DNA of 23,398 nucleotides from the NCBI GenBank assembly GCA_022827165.1, contig JAJDTN010000007.1, positions 1 through 23,398 on the forward strand, written 5' to 3'. The position numbers and the translations under genes are program-made. This stretch comes from Candidatus Latescibacterota bacterium (GTDB lineage Bacteria > Latescibacterota > UBA2968 > UBA8231). Under the pieces are notes generated by a model. The model was not told where the DNA came from. It saw nothing but the letters and a program-made list of their open reading frames with translations, and made no database searches. This document shows, in pieces, positions 1 through 7,282 of the stretch. The stretch's first letter is position 1. The number at the start of each line of letters is the position of its first letter.

Positions 1-2
1 AC

Positions 3-1067
3 CGCCACAACCTGATCACCGCCACCGAAGCCGCCTACGGGCCCGCGGACGTCCTGGTCAACAACGCCGCCGTCGGACACGCGGTTGCCGGCCGCCGCGC
101 CGGACGCAAGGCCGCCGCCTGGGGCGCGGCCCTGGCGACCCTGCCCGACCTCGACGTCTTCATCCCCCTCGGCAACGACGTCCTCGAGTTCACCTCCCAT
201 CGCTCCTTCACCCACTCCCTGCCGGTGATGGCCGCCGCCGCGCCGCTCCTGGTGTGGGCCCTCGGCCGGCTGCACCCCCAGGTGCGCGGCGACCGCCGCC
301 GCTGGTCGGTCCTCGTCCTCGCCTGCCTGTGGACCCACGCCCTGCTCGACGCCTTCACCGCCTACGGCACCCAGATCTGGTGGCCGCTGCCCACGGCCCC
401 GGTCGCCTGGTCGACGATCTTCTTCATCGATCCCGCCTATACCCTTCCCCTGCTGGCCGGGGTGATCGCCGTCCTGGTGCGCCCGGGCCGGGTGGCGCAC
501 CGGTGCAACACGGCGGGCCTCTGCCTGAGCACGGCCTACCTGCTGTGGACGGCCGCGGCCCAGCACCACGTGGAGGAACTGGGCCGCCGTACGGCGGTCT
601 CGGGAGGCGTCGAGGTGGAGCGCTTGATGGCCACGCCCACCCCCTTCAACAGCCTCCTGTGGCGGGTCCTGGCGATGACGCCGGAAGGGGACTATCTGGA
701 GGGCTACCACTCCCTGGCCGACGGCGTCGACCGGCCCCCGGCGCTGCGCCGCCACGACGGCGGCCGCCGGCTGCTGGAGCCCCTCTCGGAGAGCTGGGCG
801 GTGCGGCGGCTGCAGTGGTTCACCGACGGCTACTACGCGGCGCGCGGCGACGGGCGGCGGGTCCTGCTCGTCGACCTGCGCATGGGCCTGGCGCCGCTCT
901 ACGTGTTCCAGTTCGTCGTCGGTGAGATCGCCGCCGGAGGGGCGCCGGCGCCGGTGGCGGCGGTGCGGGCCGGGTCGGCGGGCCCTTCGCGGAGTCAGCT
1001 CGCCTGGGTATGGCGCCGCATCCGCGACGCCGACGCGGTCTGGGCGGACAGCGGCAGGCAACCCTGA
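3..1067 (+). CDS. YdjM/DUF457-type metal-dependent hydrolase, 5'-partial, with SDR-like N-terminus
   Basis: The frame is open to the left edge. The only in-frame ATG (225) would remove the family core, so the true start lies outside the window. After about 25 codons the protein reads as a YdjM (LexA-regulated, membrane-bound metal-dependent hydrolase) sequence: GRRAGRKAAAWGA, LPDLD and HRSFTHSL, which carry the conserved Asp and His residues, then several hydrophobic segments (for example around codons for LVLACLWTHALLDAF). The first codons do not fit YdjM: the text around positions 15-70 reads TATEAAYGPADVLVNNAA, which is the NNAG-type signature of classical short-chain dehydrogenases. The two parts are joined in frame near 60-75. 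The substrate is unknown; the family is inner-membrane. The gene ends 19 bases before the amidohydrolase and probably shares its transcript. The YdjM assignment is good; the N-terminus may be a genuine fusion or an assembly chimera. Confidence 0.75.
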   Translation, partial: RHNLITATEAAYGPADVLVNNAAVGHAVAGRRAGRKAAAWGAALATLPDLDVFIPLGNDVLEFTSHRSFTHSLPVMAAAAPLLVWALGRLHPQVRGDRRRWSVLVLACLWTHALLDAFTAYGTQIWWPLPTAPVAWSTIFFIDPAYTLPLLAGVIAVLVRPGRVAHRCNTAGLCLSTAYLLWTAAAQHHVEELGRRTAVSGGVEVERLMATPTPFNSLLWRVLAMTPEGDYLEGYHSLADGVDRPPALRRHDGGRRLLEPLSESWAVRRLQWFTDGYYAARGDGRRVLLVDLRMGLAPLYVFQFVVGEIAAGGAPAPVAAVRAGSAGPSRSQLAWVWRRIRDADAVWADSGRQP

Positions 1068-1086
1068 AATCCAAAGGAGAGACGGA

Positions 1087-2349
1087 ATGACAGAGTCGAA
1101 CTCACAGACGGTTCACATCCGGCCCGGGCTGCTCGCCGACGGCCTCGGCGGCAACGCCCGAACCGGGGAGTCGGTCTTGGTGCGCGACGGCGTCATCGCC
1201 GCGGTGGGTCCGGCGGAGGCGGTCGAGAGGCAGGTGCCGCCGGGGACCGAGGCCGTCGACCTGCCCGGCTGCTGCCTGACCCCCGGGCTGATCGACGGCC
1301 ACACCCACCTGAGCCTGCCCGGCGACGGCCGCCCCTATGGCCAGACCTTCGGCGAGAGCGACGAGACCATGGCGCTCATCGGGGCCATGAACCTGCGCCG
1401 CCACCTGGACGCCGGCATCACCACCCTGCGCGAGCACGGGGCCCGCAACCGGGTCGGTTTCGTCCTCAAGGAAGGACTGCGGCGGGGGTACATCCCGGGG
1501 CCGCGGATGCTGGTCAGCGGCCGCCCCGTCACCTGCGCCGGGGGCCACTTCCACATGTGCAACGAGATCGCCGACGGCGAGGAGGAGATCCGCCGCTCGG
1601 TGCGGCGGCTGGTGCACGAGGGGGCCGACTACATCAAGGTGATGGCCTCCGGCGGGGGCACGGCCGGCACCATCCCGGGGCTGGCCACCTACTCCACCGG
1701 GGAGCTGCGGGCGCTGGTGGGGGAGGCGCGCCAGTTCCACCGGCTCACGGCGGCCCACTGCCGCGCCAAGGAGTCGATGGTGCGCGCCGTGGAGGCCGGG
1801 ATCGACCTGATCGAGCACGTCGAGTTCCTCGACCCGGACCACCAGATGCGCTTCGACCCCAAGGTCGCCGAGATGCTGGCCGAGTCCGGCATCTGGCTCA
1901 GCCCCACCCTGCAGGCCTGGACCAACTACCCGAGGATGGTGCGGCTGCGGCAGCGGCGCGACCGGGGGGTCCTCGGCGCCGGGGAGCAGGCCCAGCTCGC
2001 CCACCTGGAGCAGCGCGCGGAGAAGCGCATCGACCTGATGCGGAGGATGCTCGACTACTGCCTGAAGGAACGGATCGTCCCCGGCACGGACTCCGGGGTG
2101 GGGGCCCTCGAGTTCGGCCACCTCGACTACGACCTGCAGCTGCTGGTCGAGTGCGGGTTCACCCCCGGCGAGGCCCTGGTCTCGGCGACCCGAACCTCGG
2201 CGGAAGCCGCCGGCATCGCGGACGAGGTGGGGACGATCGAGGCGGGAAAGACCGCCGACCTGGCGGCTTTCGAAGGAGACCCGACCGCGGATGTGGCCGC
2301 CTTCAGCGACGTGAGGGCGGTCTTCCAGGCGGGGGTGCGGGTCAGGTAG
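1087..2349 (+). CDS. Imidazolonepropionase-like metal-dependent amidohydrolase
   Basis: A 420-residue protein of the amidohydrolase superfamily, in the branch related to imidazolonepropionase and Xaa-Pro/Xaa-Arg dipeptidases (prolidase-like). Visible metal and catalytic residues are the HxH pair (H72, H74 in GLIDGHTHL), the likely carbamylated lysine K184 in YIKVMASGG, H224 in TAAHC, H244 in LIEHVEF and D335 in GTDSG. The small beta-sandwich is split between the N-terminus (to about residue 65) and C-terminus (AGKTADLAAFEGDPT), as usual. Length is normal for the family. The ATG at 1087 is preceded by a strong ribosome site (AAAGGAGA, 1073-1080), which decides the start against the longer upstream frame. 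There is no clear signal peptide, so it is probably cytoplasmic. It likely hydrolyses a cyclic amide or N-acyl/dipeptide bond; the substrate cannot be read from sequence. It is probably co-transcribed with the YdjM-like gene. Confidence 0.9.
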   Translation: MTESNSQTVHIRPGLLADGLGGNARTGESVLVRDGVIAAVGPAEAVERQVPPGTEAVDLPGCCLTPGLIDGHTHLSLPGDGRPYGQTFGESDETMALIGAMNLRRHLDAGITTLREHGARNRVGFVLKEGLRRGYIPGPRMLVSGRPVTCAGGHFHMCNEIADGEEEIRRSVRRLVHEGADYIKVMASGGGTAGTIPGLATYSTGELRALVGEARQFHRLTAAHCRAKESMVRAVEAGIDLIEHVEFLDPDHQMRFDPKVAEMLAESGIWLSPTLQAWTNYPRMVRLRQRRDRGVLGAGEQAQLAHLEQRAEKRIDLMRRMLDYCLKERIVPGTDSGVGALEFGHLDYDLQLLVECGFTPGEALVSATRTSAEAAGIADEVGTIEAGKTADLAAFEGDPTADVAAFSDVRAVFQAGVRVR

Positions 2350-2368
2350 AGGAGCGGGGGTCGGGCGA

Positions 2369-2381
2369 GGGAGCCTCTCCC
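2369..2381. terminator. Small hairpin between convergent genes
   Basis: GGGAG (2369-2373) and CTCCC (2377-2381) form a short stem with a 3-base loop in the 39-base gap between the tail-to-tail amidohydrolase and ABC ATPase genes. There is no T-tract on either side, so a factor-independent terminator is only weakly supported. The location is the main argument. Confidence 0.25.
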
Positions 2382-2388
2382 GGGGGAC

Positions 2389-3186
2389 TCAGGTCTCCTC
2401 GTCGCCGACGGCGACGGTCTCGATCTCGAGATCCTCGCGCAGCTGAATGCGCTCGACCTGGCCGTCGCTGACCCGCACCACGCGGTCGGAGACGCTGAGC
2501 ATCTTGTGGTCGTGGGTCGCCGAGATGACGGTGACGCCGAAGCTCTCGTTCATGCTGCGCAGCAGCTCGATGATCTCGGTGCCCGTGCGCAGGTCGAGGT
2601 TGGCCGTCGGCTCGTCGGCCAGGACCACCGCCGGGTCGTTGGCCAGGGCCCGGGCCACGGCGACCCGCTGCTGCTGGCCGCCGGACAACTCGAAGGGCTT
2701 GTGGGAGTGGCGCTCGCCGAGACCGACCTTGCCGAGCAGGTCCATCCCCTTGTCGCGGGACTCGTCGCTCGTGAGCCCGGCGAAGACCATGGGCAGGGTC
2801 ACGTTCTCGAGGGCGGTCATCACCGGGATCAGATTGAAGGACTGGAAGATGTAGCCGATCTTGCGGCACCTCAGCCACGCCAGCTCGTAGGCGTCGAGTT
2901 GGGCCACGTCGACCTCGTCGATGTAGACCTTGCCCTCCGTCGGCTTGTCGAGGCCGCCCACCATGTTGAAGAAGGTGCTCTTGCCGGAGCCGGAGGGGCC
3001 CATGATCGACAGGTACTCGCCGGCGTAGATCTCGAGGTCGACCCCGCGCAGGGCGTGGACCTCGATCTCGCCCATCTGGTAGACCTTCTTGACCTGCTGG
3101 GTGCGCACCACCGTGCGCTGTTCGTCCTCGGCGCCGTTGCGCTCCCCGGCGGTGGCCGCAGCCGGTGCTTCCGTCGTCTCTGTCAT
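2389..3186 (-). CDS. ABC transporter ATP-binding protein, LolD/MacB type
   Basis: A 265-residue ATPase of the LolD/MacB/FtsE (MJ0796-like) class, which powers FtsX-type permeases that move lipoproteins, peptides or antibiotics rather than importing solutes. All motifs are intact: Walker A GPSGSGKST (63-71), Q-loop glutamine 115, signature LSGGQ (167-171), Walker B VVLADE with the D-loop ANLD after it, and the switch histidine H225 in SATHD. The first 27 residues (Ala/Thr/Glu-rich) and last 20 or so (acidic) extend beyond the usual core. The ATG at 3186 is chosen because GAGGAAAGG lies just upstream and family homology begins soon after; the frame is open to 3333 but overlaps the permease there. 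The gene lies 16 bases downstream of the FtsX-like permease and surely forms a transporter with it. No periplasmic adaptor gene is adjacent, so the cargo is unknown. Confidence 0.93.
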   Translation of the reverse strand: MTETTEAPAAATAGERNGAEDEQRTVVRTQQVKKVYQMGEIEVHALRGVDLEIYAGEYLSIMGPSGSGKSTFFNMVGGLDKPTEGKVYIDEVDVAQLDAYELAWLRCRKIGYIFQSFNLIPVMTALENVTLPMVFAGLTSDESRDKGMDLLGKVGLGERHSHKPFELSGGQQQRVAVARALANDPAVVLADEPTANLDLRTGTEIIELLRSMNESFGVTVISATHDHKMLSVSDRVVRVSDGQVERIQLREDLEIETVAVGDEET

Positions 3187-3202
3187 GGTCAGCCGCCTTT
3201 CC

Positions 3203-3907
3203 TCAGGTGTCGGAGCGCATCGCTTCGACGGGCTCCATCTTGGCCGCCTTGTACGCCGGGAGCATGGCGCCCACGAGGGACAGCAAGGTGCCGGAGACGA
3301 TCGCCGCCAGGGCCGATTGGAGAATGCCCGCAATGGGGAAGTAGTCGATGACGAACATGCCGTAGTCGAGCAGGGCCAGGGCCAGGGTCATCAACAGACC
3401 GAGGACGATGCCCACCACCGTGCCCGCCGCCCCCTGGAAGGTCGATTCGAGGAGGAAGAGCTTGATGATGAAGGAGTCGAGGGCGCCGAGGCACTTCATG
3501 GTGCCGATCTCGCGGAAGCGCTCGGTCACCGACATGAGCATGGCGTTGGCGATGCCGACGACGCAGACCAGCAGGGAGAGGCTGATGAGCCAGGTCTGCT
3601 TGGAGCGCTCCTCCTCGAGGCGGGCCATGGCGTCGGCCGAGGCGGCGGCCTCGCCTTCGGAGGACAGCGTCTCGATGCCGTTCTTCTGCAGCAGCAGGTT
3701 GATGTCGCTCTTGTTGGCCGCCCGCAGGCTGCCGATGATCTCGTTGTTGCTCCACACGGACATCAGGAAGGCGATGGCCAGGATGATGCCGCTGGTGGTG
3801 ATCAGGGAACGGCCGAAACGGATCTTCAGGCTCCGCAGGCTGATCTCCAGGGCCTTGCTCATGGGCAGGGAGATCGTGCGCCCGCCCGCCAGTACGTGTT
3901 CTGTCAT
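3203..3907 (-). CDS. Short FtsX-type ABC transporter permease
   Basis: A 234-residue inner-membrane permease with four predicted helices (about 34-52, 105-126, 157-180 and 198-219), the FtsX/MacB/LolC topology. Diagnostic features are the coupling segment TERFREIGTMKCLGA (128-142) after helix 2 and the C-terminal PAYKAAKMEPVEAMR. The periplasmic region between helices 1 and 2 is only about 50 residues (53-104), much shorter than the roughly 200-residue domains of MacB or LolC/E, so large cargo or adaptor docking of that type is unlikely. The ATG at 3907 is the first start giving a normal permease; the same frame stays open upstream to 5089 but only as a shadow of the glycosyltransferase gene. 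It is paired with the ATPase 16 bases downstream and follows the glycosyltransferase operon after 38 bases, which suggests export or placement of an envelope component. The transporter class is firm; the cargo is inference. Confidence 0.88.
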   Translation of the reverse strand: MTEHVLAGGRTISLPMSKALEISLRSLKIRFGRSLITTSGIILAIAFLMSVWSNNEIIGSLRAANKSDINLLLQKNGIETLSSEGEAAASADAMARLEEERSKQTWLISLSLLVCVVGIANAMLMSVTERFREIGTMKCLGALDSFIIKLFLLESTFQGAAGTVVGIVLGLLMTLALALLDYGMFVIDYFPIAGILQSALAAIVSGTLLSLVGAMLPAYKAAKMEPVEAMRSDT

Positions 3908-3920
3908 GCCGTGAAGGTAC

Positions 3921-3934
3921 GCCCCCGCGGGGGC
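3921..3934. other. Perfect 14-base GC palindrome in operon gap
   Basis: GCCCCCGCGGGGGC is a perfect palindrome in the 38-base gap between the GT2 fusion gene and the permease gene. It could fold as an intra-operon hairpin (pause, RNA processing or partial terminator) or be a chance product of high GC. No T-tract follows it on the minus strand. Confidence 0.3.
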
Positions 3935-3945
3935 GGCCATCAAGC

Positions 3946-5637
3946 TCAGCCGGAGTGGATGTCGACCAGGGGCAGGTCGTCCACCGACTCCGGCGCCAGG
4001 TCGAGGCCGGCGAGGCCGCCCGGCACCAGCCGCCGGCGCGGGGAGCGCCGCCAGCGGCCGCGCACGTGGCCCAGGCCGTCGGTGACCGTATCGGCGGAGA
4101 ACAGGACCTCGTCCACGTCGTACTCCTGCACCAGCCCGCTCAGCTCCTCCAGCACCCCCAAAACCGGAGCCCCCGACACGACCCGGCCCCGCTCCTGGCT
4201 GCTTCCGGCGAAGCCGACGATCTGGCAGTCGAGCCCGCCCCGGGCCTGAACGAACTCCACGAACTCGCGCAGAGCGGCGTCGGTGCCGGCCATGAGCAGC
4301 CGCCGCCGCCCGAGCCTGCGGCCGGAGGTGGAACGGGTCAGCCACCGGGCCCCGAGGCGCCAGCCCGCGGCCAGCGCCAGGCTGCAGGCCCAGGAGGCAC
4401 CGGCGGCCAGGCGCGAGAAGTTGTACTCCTTGAAGAAGAAGGCCGTCGTCACCACCGCCGCGAATCCCAGGGTCACCGCCAGGGCCGCCACCCCCGGCGC
4501 GTAGCGGCGCCGGTCGTAGAGGCCGAGAGCGAAGAAACAGGCCGACCAGATCGCCACCGGCACGACGTAGACCAGGAGCCACTGGAAGTCGCTGTAGTCC
4601 GGCGGGGCCACCCACTTGGTGGGGTTCACGTCGAGGCCGAGGCCCCGGCAGACGCGCTCCAGGGCGGCGATCAGGGGCAGCAGATCGGCGTGATAGCGGA
4701 CCAGCAGGGCCAGGCGCACGGAGAGGAGGAAGAGCAGCCCGTCGAGCACCGGCAGAGCAAGGGTGCGCGCCAGGTGGCCGAGGAAGGAGTAGAGCCCGTA
4801 GGCGAGAATGCCGGCGTGCAGCGCCCACACCGGGAAGAACCGGTAGCGGTCCCGCATGTGCTTGCTGACGAAGGTCGACATGGCCGAGCTCTTGCGGAAC
4901 TGGATGCGCATCGACTCGGCGCGCCCGCTCGCTCCCCCGAAGTGGATGATCTGCGTCGCCGGCACGTAGTAGATCTTCCATCCCGCCTGGCCCATGCGGA
5001 AACACCAGTCGAGGTCTTCTCCGTACATGAAGTAGTCCTCGTCGAAGCCCCCCACTTCCTCCAAGACGCGGCCCCGCACGATCATGCACGAACCCGACAG
5101 GGCGTCGACCTCGCTCGTCTCCTCCGGGTCGAGGTAGGTGAGGTTGTAGCGCGCGAAGCGGCGGCTCCGCGGGAACAGGCGGCTCAGGCCGGTGAGCTTG
5201 TAGAACGCCGCCGACGGCGTCGGGAAGCCGCGCCGGCAGTCGAGCTGCAGGCTGCCGTCGGGGTTGAGGATCCTGCAGCCCGCGGCGCCGGCCTCGGGGT
5301 GCTCGTCCATGAACTCCACCAGGGTGCGCAGGGTGTCGGCGCCGACGATGGTGTCGGAGTTGAGGAGCAGGACGTGCCGCCCCTTCACGCGCTCGAAGGC
5401 GATGTTGTTGGCGCCGCCGAAGCCGAGGTTGCGGTCGTTGCGGATCAGCTCCACGTGGGGGAACCCGGCCTCCACCATCTCCTGGCTCCCGTCGCGGGAG
5501 GCGTTGTCGACGACGATCACCTGTACCCGCAGACCCTCGCTGGCCTCGTCCACCGTGCGCAGGGCCTGCTCCATCAGCTCCCGCGTGTTGTAGCTGGGGA
5601 TGACGACGCTCAGGTCCACCTCGGCGGCGGCCGTCAT
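3946..5637 (-). CDS. GT2 glycosyltransferase fused to PHPT N-terminal region (TM helices plus CoA-binding-like domain)
   Basis: A 563-residue two-part protein. Residues 8-265 or so are a GT-A glycosyltransferase of the rhamnosyltransferase-like GT2 branch: VVIPSYN (11-17), VDNAS (43-47), the metal-binding LNSD (92-95) and GEDLDWCFR (206-214). From about residue 270 hydrophobic helices begin. Residues 295-435 resemble the N-terminal membrane part of polyprenyl glycosylphosphotransferases (GLYDRRRYA, then EYNFSRL). Residues 444-560 look like the Rossmann-like CoA_binding_3 domain of those enzymes (RRRLLMAGTD, IVGFAG, PVLGVLEEL, VDEVLFSADT, ending DDLPLVDI). The catalytic sugar-transferase domain that normally follows (PF02397) is absent; the protein stops there. 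The ATG at 5637 overlaps the preceding gene's stop (ATGA). It likely adds sugars to a polyprenyl-linked glycan at the inner membrane. The domain architecture is unusual; the assignment of both halves is by motif recognition. Confidence 0.85.
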   Translation of the reverse strand: MTAAAEVDLSVVIPSYNTRELMEQALRTVDEASEGLRVQVIVVDNASRDGSQEMVEAGFPHVELIRNDRNLGFGGANNIAFERVKGRHVLLLNSDTIVGADTLRTLVEFMDEHPEAGAAGCRILNPDGSLQLDCRRGFPTPSAAFYKLTGLSRLFPRSRRFARYNLTYLDPEETSEVDALSGSCMIVRGRVLEEVGGFDEDYFMYGEDLDWCFRMGQAGWKIYYVPATQIIHFGGASGRAESMRIQFRKSSAMSTFVSKHMRDRYRFFPVWALHAGILAYGLYSFLGHLARTLALPVLDGLLFLLSVRLALLVRYHADLLPLIAALERVCRGLGLDVNPTKWVAPPDYSDFQWLLVYVVPVAIWSACFFALGLYDRRRYAPGVAALAVTLGFAAVVTTAFFFKEYNFSRLAAGASWACSLALAAGWRLGARWLTRSTSGRRLGRRRLLMAGTDAALREFVEFVQARGGLDCQIVGFAGSSQERGRVVSGAPVLGVLEELSGLVQEYDVDEVLFSADTVTDGLGHVRGRWRRSPRRRLVPGGLAGLDLAPESVDDLPLVDIHSG

Positions 5638-6353
5638 GGGGAGCCGCGGCGGCGTCGGAAGAGGCGCCGCCACCCGAAGACCAGGACCTGCTTGGCGAAG
5701 AGCAGGTACTCCCGCCAGTCGAGCTTGCTGGCGCTGAACTGGCGGTTGCGGAAGACGTAGGGGATGGAGCGGTGGGAGCGGTAACGGCCCTTCACCAGGA
5801 TCTCGAAGAGGATCTTGTAGCCGCCGGAGGTCAGCCGCATCTCTCCCAGCACCTCCCGCCGCAGGCAGAAGTACCCCGAGAGCGGGTCCTCGGCCCCGGT
5901 GATGAGCCGCGCCATGCCGACGCCGAGGAAGGAGATCATCTTGCGGTGCAGGGCCCACTTCATGACGCGGCTGGTCTCGCCGAAGCGGCTGCCGATCATC
6001 AGGTCGTGGGCGCGCAGGCCGCGCACGAGATCGGCGAGGATCGCCGGGTCGTGGCTCAAGTCGGCGTCGATGACGCCGAGACAGGGGCGCTCGGAGTGGC
6101 GCCATCCCTCCATCACCGCCGAGCCGAGGCCGAGCTTGCCCGGGCGGTGCACGACCCGCACCGGGAACCGCTGCGTCAGCTCCTCGGCGGCCTGACCCGT
6201 GCCGTCGGGCGAGTTGTCGTCGACGATGATCAGCTCCAGGTCGATGTCGTCGCAGCCGCCGAGGAGGCCGAAGATCTCCTCGGCCAGGAGGACGACGTTC
6301 TGGCGCTCGTTGTAGGTCGGAGCGACGAGGGAGATGGAGAGTCGGTCGTTCAC
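5634..6353 (-). CDS. Polyprenol/dolichol-phosphate mannosyltransferase-like GT2
   Basis: A 239-residue GT2 enzyme of the DPM1 type, which transfers a hexose from a nucleotide sugar to polyprenyl phosphate on the cytoplasmic face of the inner membrane. Motifs are APTYNERQNV (11-20), DDNSPDGT (45-52), DADLSHDP (96-103) and DPLSGYFCLRR (156-166). The length matches the soluble short form without the C-terminal membrane helices of longer homologues; the C-terminus is very basic (LFRRRRG), which could help membrane association. The start is a GTG at 6353, inside a 4-base GTGA overlap with the reductase stop. The first residues (NDRLSISLVAPTYNE) fit the family with no extension, and the longer frame upstream is a shadow of the reductase. 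Its own stop overlaps the next ATG (ATGA). This strongly implies translational coupling with both neighbours. It probably supplies a lipid-linked sugar donor to the pathway. Confidence 0.9.
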   Translation of the reverse strand: MNDRLSISLVAPTYNERQNVVLLAEEIFGLLGGCDDIDLELIIVDDNSPDGTGQAAEELTQRFPVRVVHRPGKLGLGSAVMEGWRHSERPCLGVIDADLSHDPAILADLVRGLRAHDLMIGSRFGETSRVMKWALHRKMISFLGVGMARLITGAEDPLSGYFCLRREVLGEMRLTSGGYKILFEILVKGRYRSHRSIPYVFRNRQFSASKLDWREYLLFAKQVLVFGWRRLFRRRRGSP

Positions 6354-7282
6354 CTGCGGCGCATCTCCCCAAGGCCGGCGAGATCCGCGAAGTCGCGGCG
6401 GAAGGCTTCTTCGGAGGCCATCTGTTCCATCCCCGACTCCAGGTCGGCCGGGGCCCAGCCGAGCTCGCTCTCGAGCCGGTCCGTGCGCAGGCCGGAGCGC
6501 AGCGGCCGAGCCGCCGCCTGCCCGGCCTCGGCGGTGGTCACCGTCTCCAACCGGCCGCAGTCCAGCCCGAAGAAAGCCGCGGCGCGGCGCACCAGCTCCT
6601 CCCGGGTCATGAACGAGGCGCCCCCCACGTGAAAGCACCCGGCGGCCCCGCGGCGGCACAACTCGACCGCGGCCCGGGCGAGGTCGGCCACCGGCGTCGG
6701 GTTGCCCCACTGGTCGGCGGCGACGCGCACCGTCTCGCCGCGGGCCAGGGCCGCCAGCGGCCAGGTGACCAGGTTCGGCCGCGCTCCGCTGCGGTGGCCG
6801 TAGAGCCACAAGGTACGCAGCACCAGGCCGGGGCCGCCCCCTTCGAGGACGAGGGCCTCGCTCGCCAGCTTCATGCGCCCGTAGTGCGACAGGGGATGGG
6901 TCTCGTCCTCTTCGGAGTAGGGTCCCGCGGCGCCGTCGAAGACGTAGTCCGTCGACAGCTGCACCACGCCGCAGCCCGAGGCGGCGCAGGCGGCCACGAG
7001 GTTGGCCACGGCGTCGACGTTGATCCGCCGCGCCGGCGCCGGCTCGGTCTCGCACAGATCGACGTTGGTCTCCGCCGCCGTGTGGATGACCCGGTCCGGC
7101 CGTTCCCGGGAGATCAGCTCGCCGACGGCGCCCGGCTCGGTCAGGTCGACGACCCGGCACTCGCGTCCGCCCACGGCACCGGGACGCCGGCCGCAGCCCA
7201 CGAGTTCCGCGTCGGCGCCCCAGTCGGTCTCCAGCAGGGTGCGTCCCAGCAGCCCGTGGGCGCCGGTGACCAGCAGCTTCAT
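6350..7282 (-). CDS. RmlD-type sugar-nucleotide reductase (dTDP-4-dehydrorhamnose reductase-like)
   Basis: A 310-residue extended short-chain dehydrogenase of the RmlD substrate-binding family (RfbD/RmlD, last step of dTDP-L-rhamnose synthesis). It shows the NAD(P)-binding TGAHGLLG (6-13), the family stretch RPDRVIHTAAETNVDLCE (61-78), the catalytic STDYVFDG (110-117), the Y134xxxK138 pair in SHYGRMK, and VLRTLWLYG. Length is typical for RmlD. The ATG at 7282 overlaps the upstream lipoprotein gene's stop (ATGA), and its own stop overlaps the next GTG (GTGA). Neighbours are two glycosyltransferases, so it probably makes a deoxysugar donor or a related nucleotide sugar for them. No rmlA, rmlB or rmlC is present in the window, so the exact sugar is not proven and no gene symbol is assigned. 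Confidence 0.85.
   Translation of the reverse strand: MKLLVTGAHGLLGRTLLETDWGADAELVGCGRRPGAVGGRECRVVDLTEPGAVGELISRERPDRVIHTAAETNVDLCETEPAPARRINVDAVANLVAACAASGCGVVQLSTDYVFDGAAGPYSEEDETHPLSHYGRMKLASEALVLEGGGPGLVLRTLWLYGHRSGARPNLVTWPLAALARGETVRVAADQWGNPTPVADLARAAVELCRRGAAGCFHVGGASFMTREELVRRAAAFFGLDCGRLETVTTAEAGQAAARPLRSGLRTDRLESELGWAPADLESGMEQMASEEAFRRDFADLAGLGEMRRR

Noticed and set aside
1102..2121. 339-codon minus-strand frame opposite the amidohydrolase
   Set aside because: It is a shadow frame: low-complexity His/Gly/Pro/Ala composition, no recognisable domain, and the plus strand has a full amidohydrolase with a strong ribosome site.
3908..5089. Long upstream extension of the permease frame
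   Set aside because: It runs antisense-frame through the GT2 fusion with arginine/proline-rich text and no membrane pattern; the permease starts naturally at 3907.
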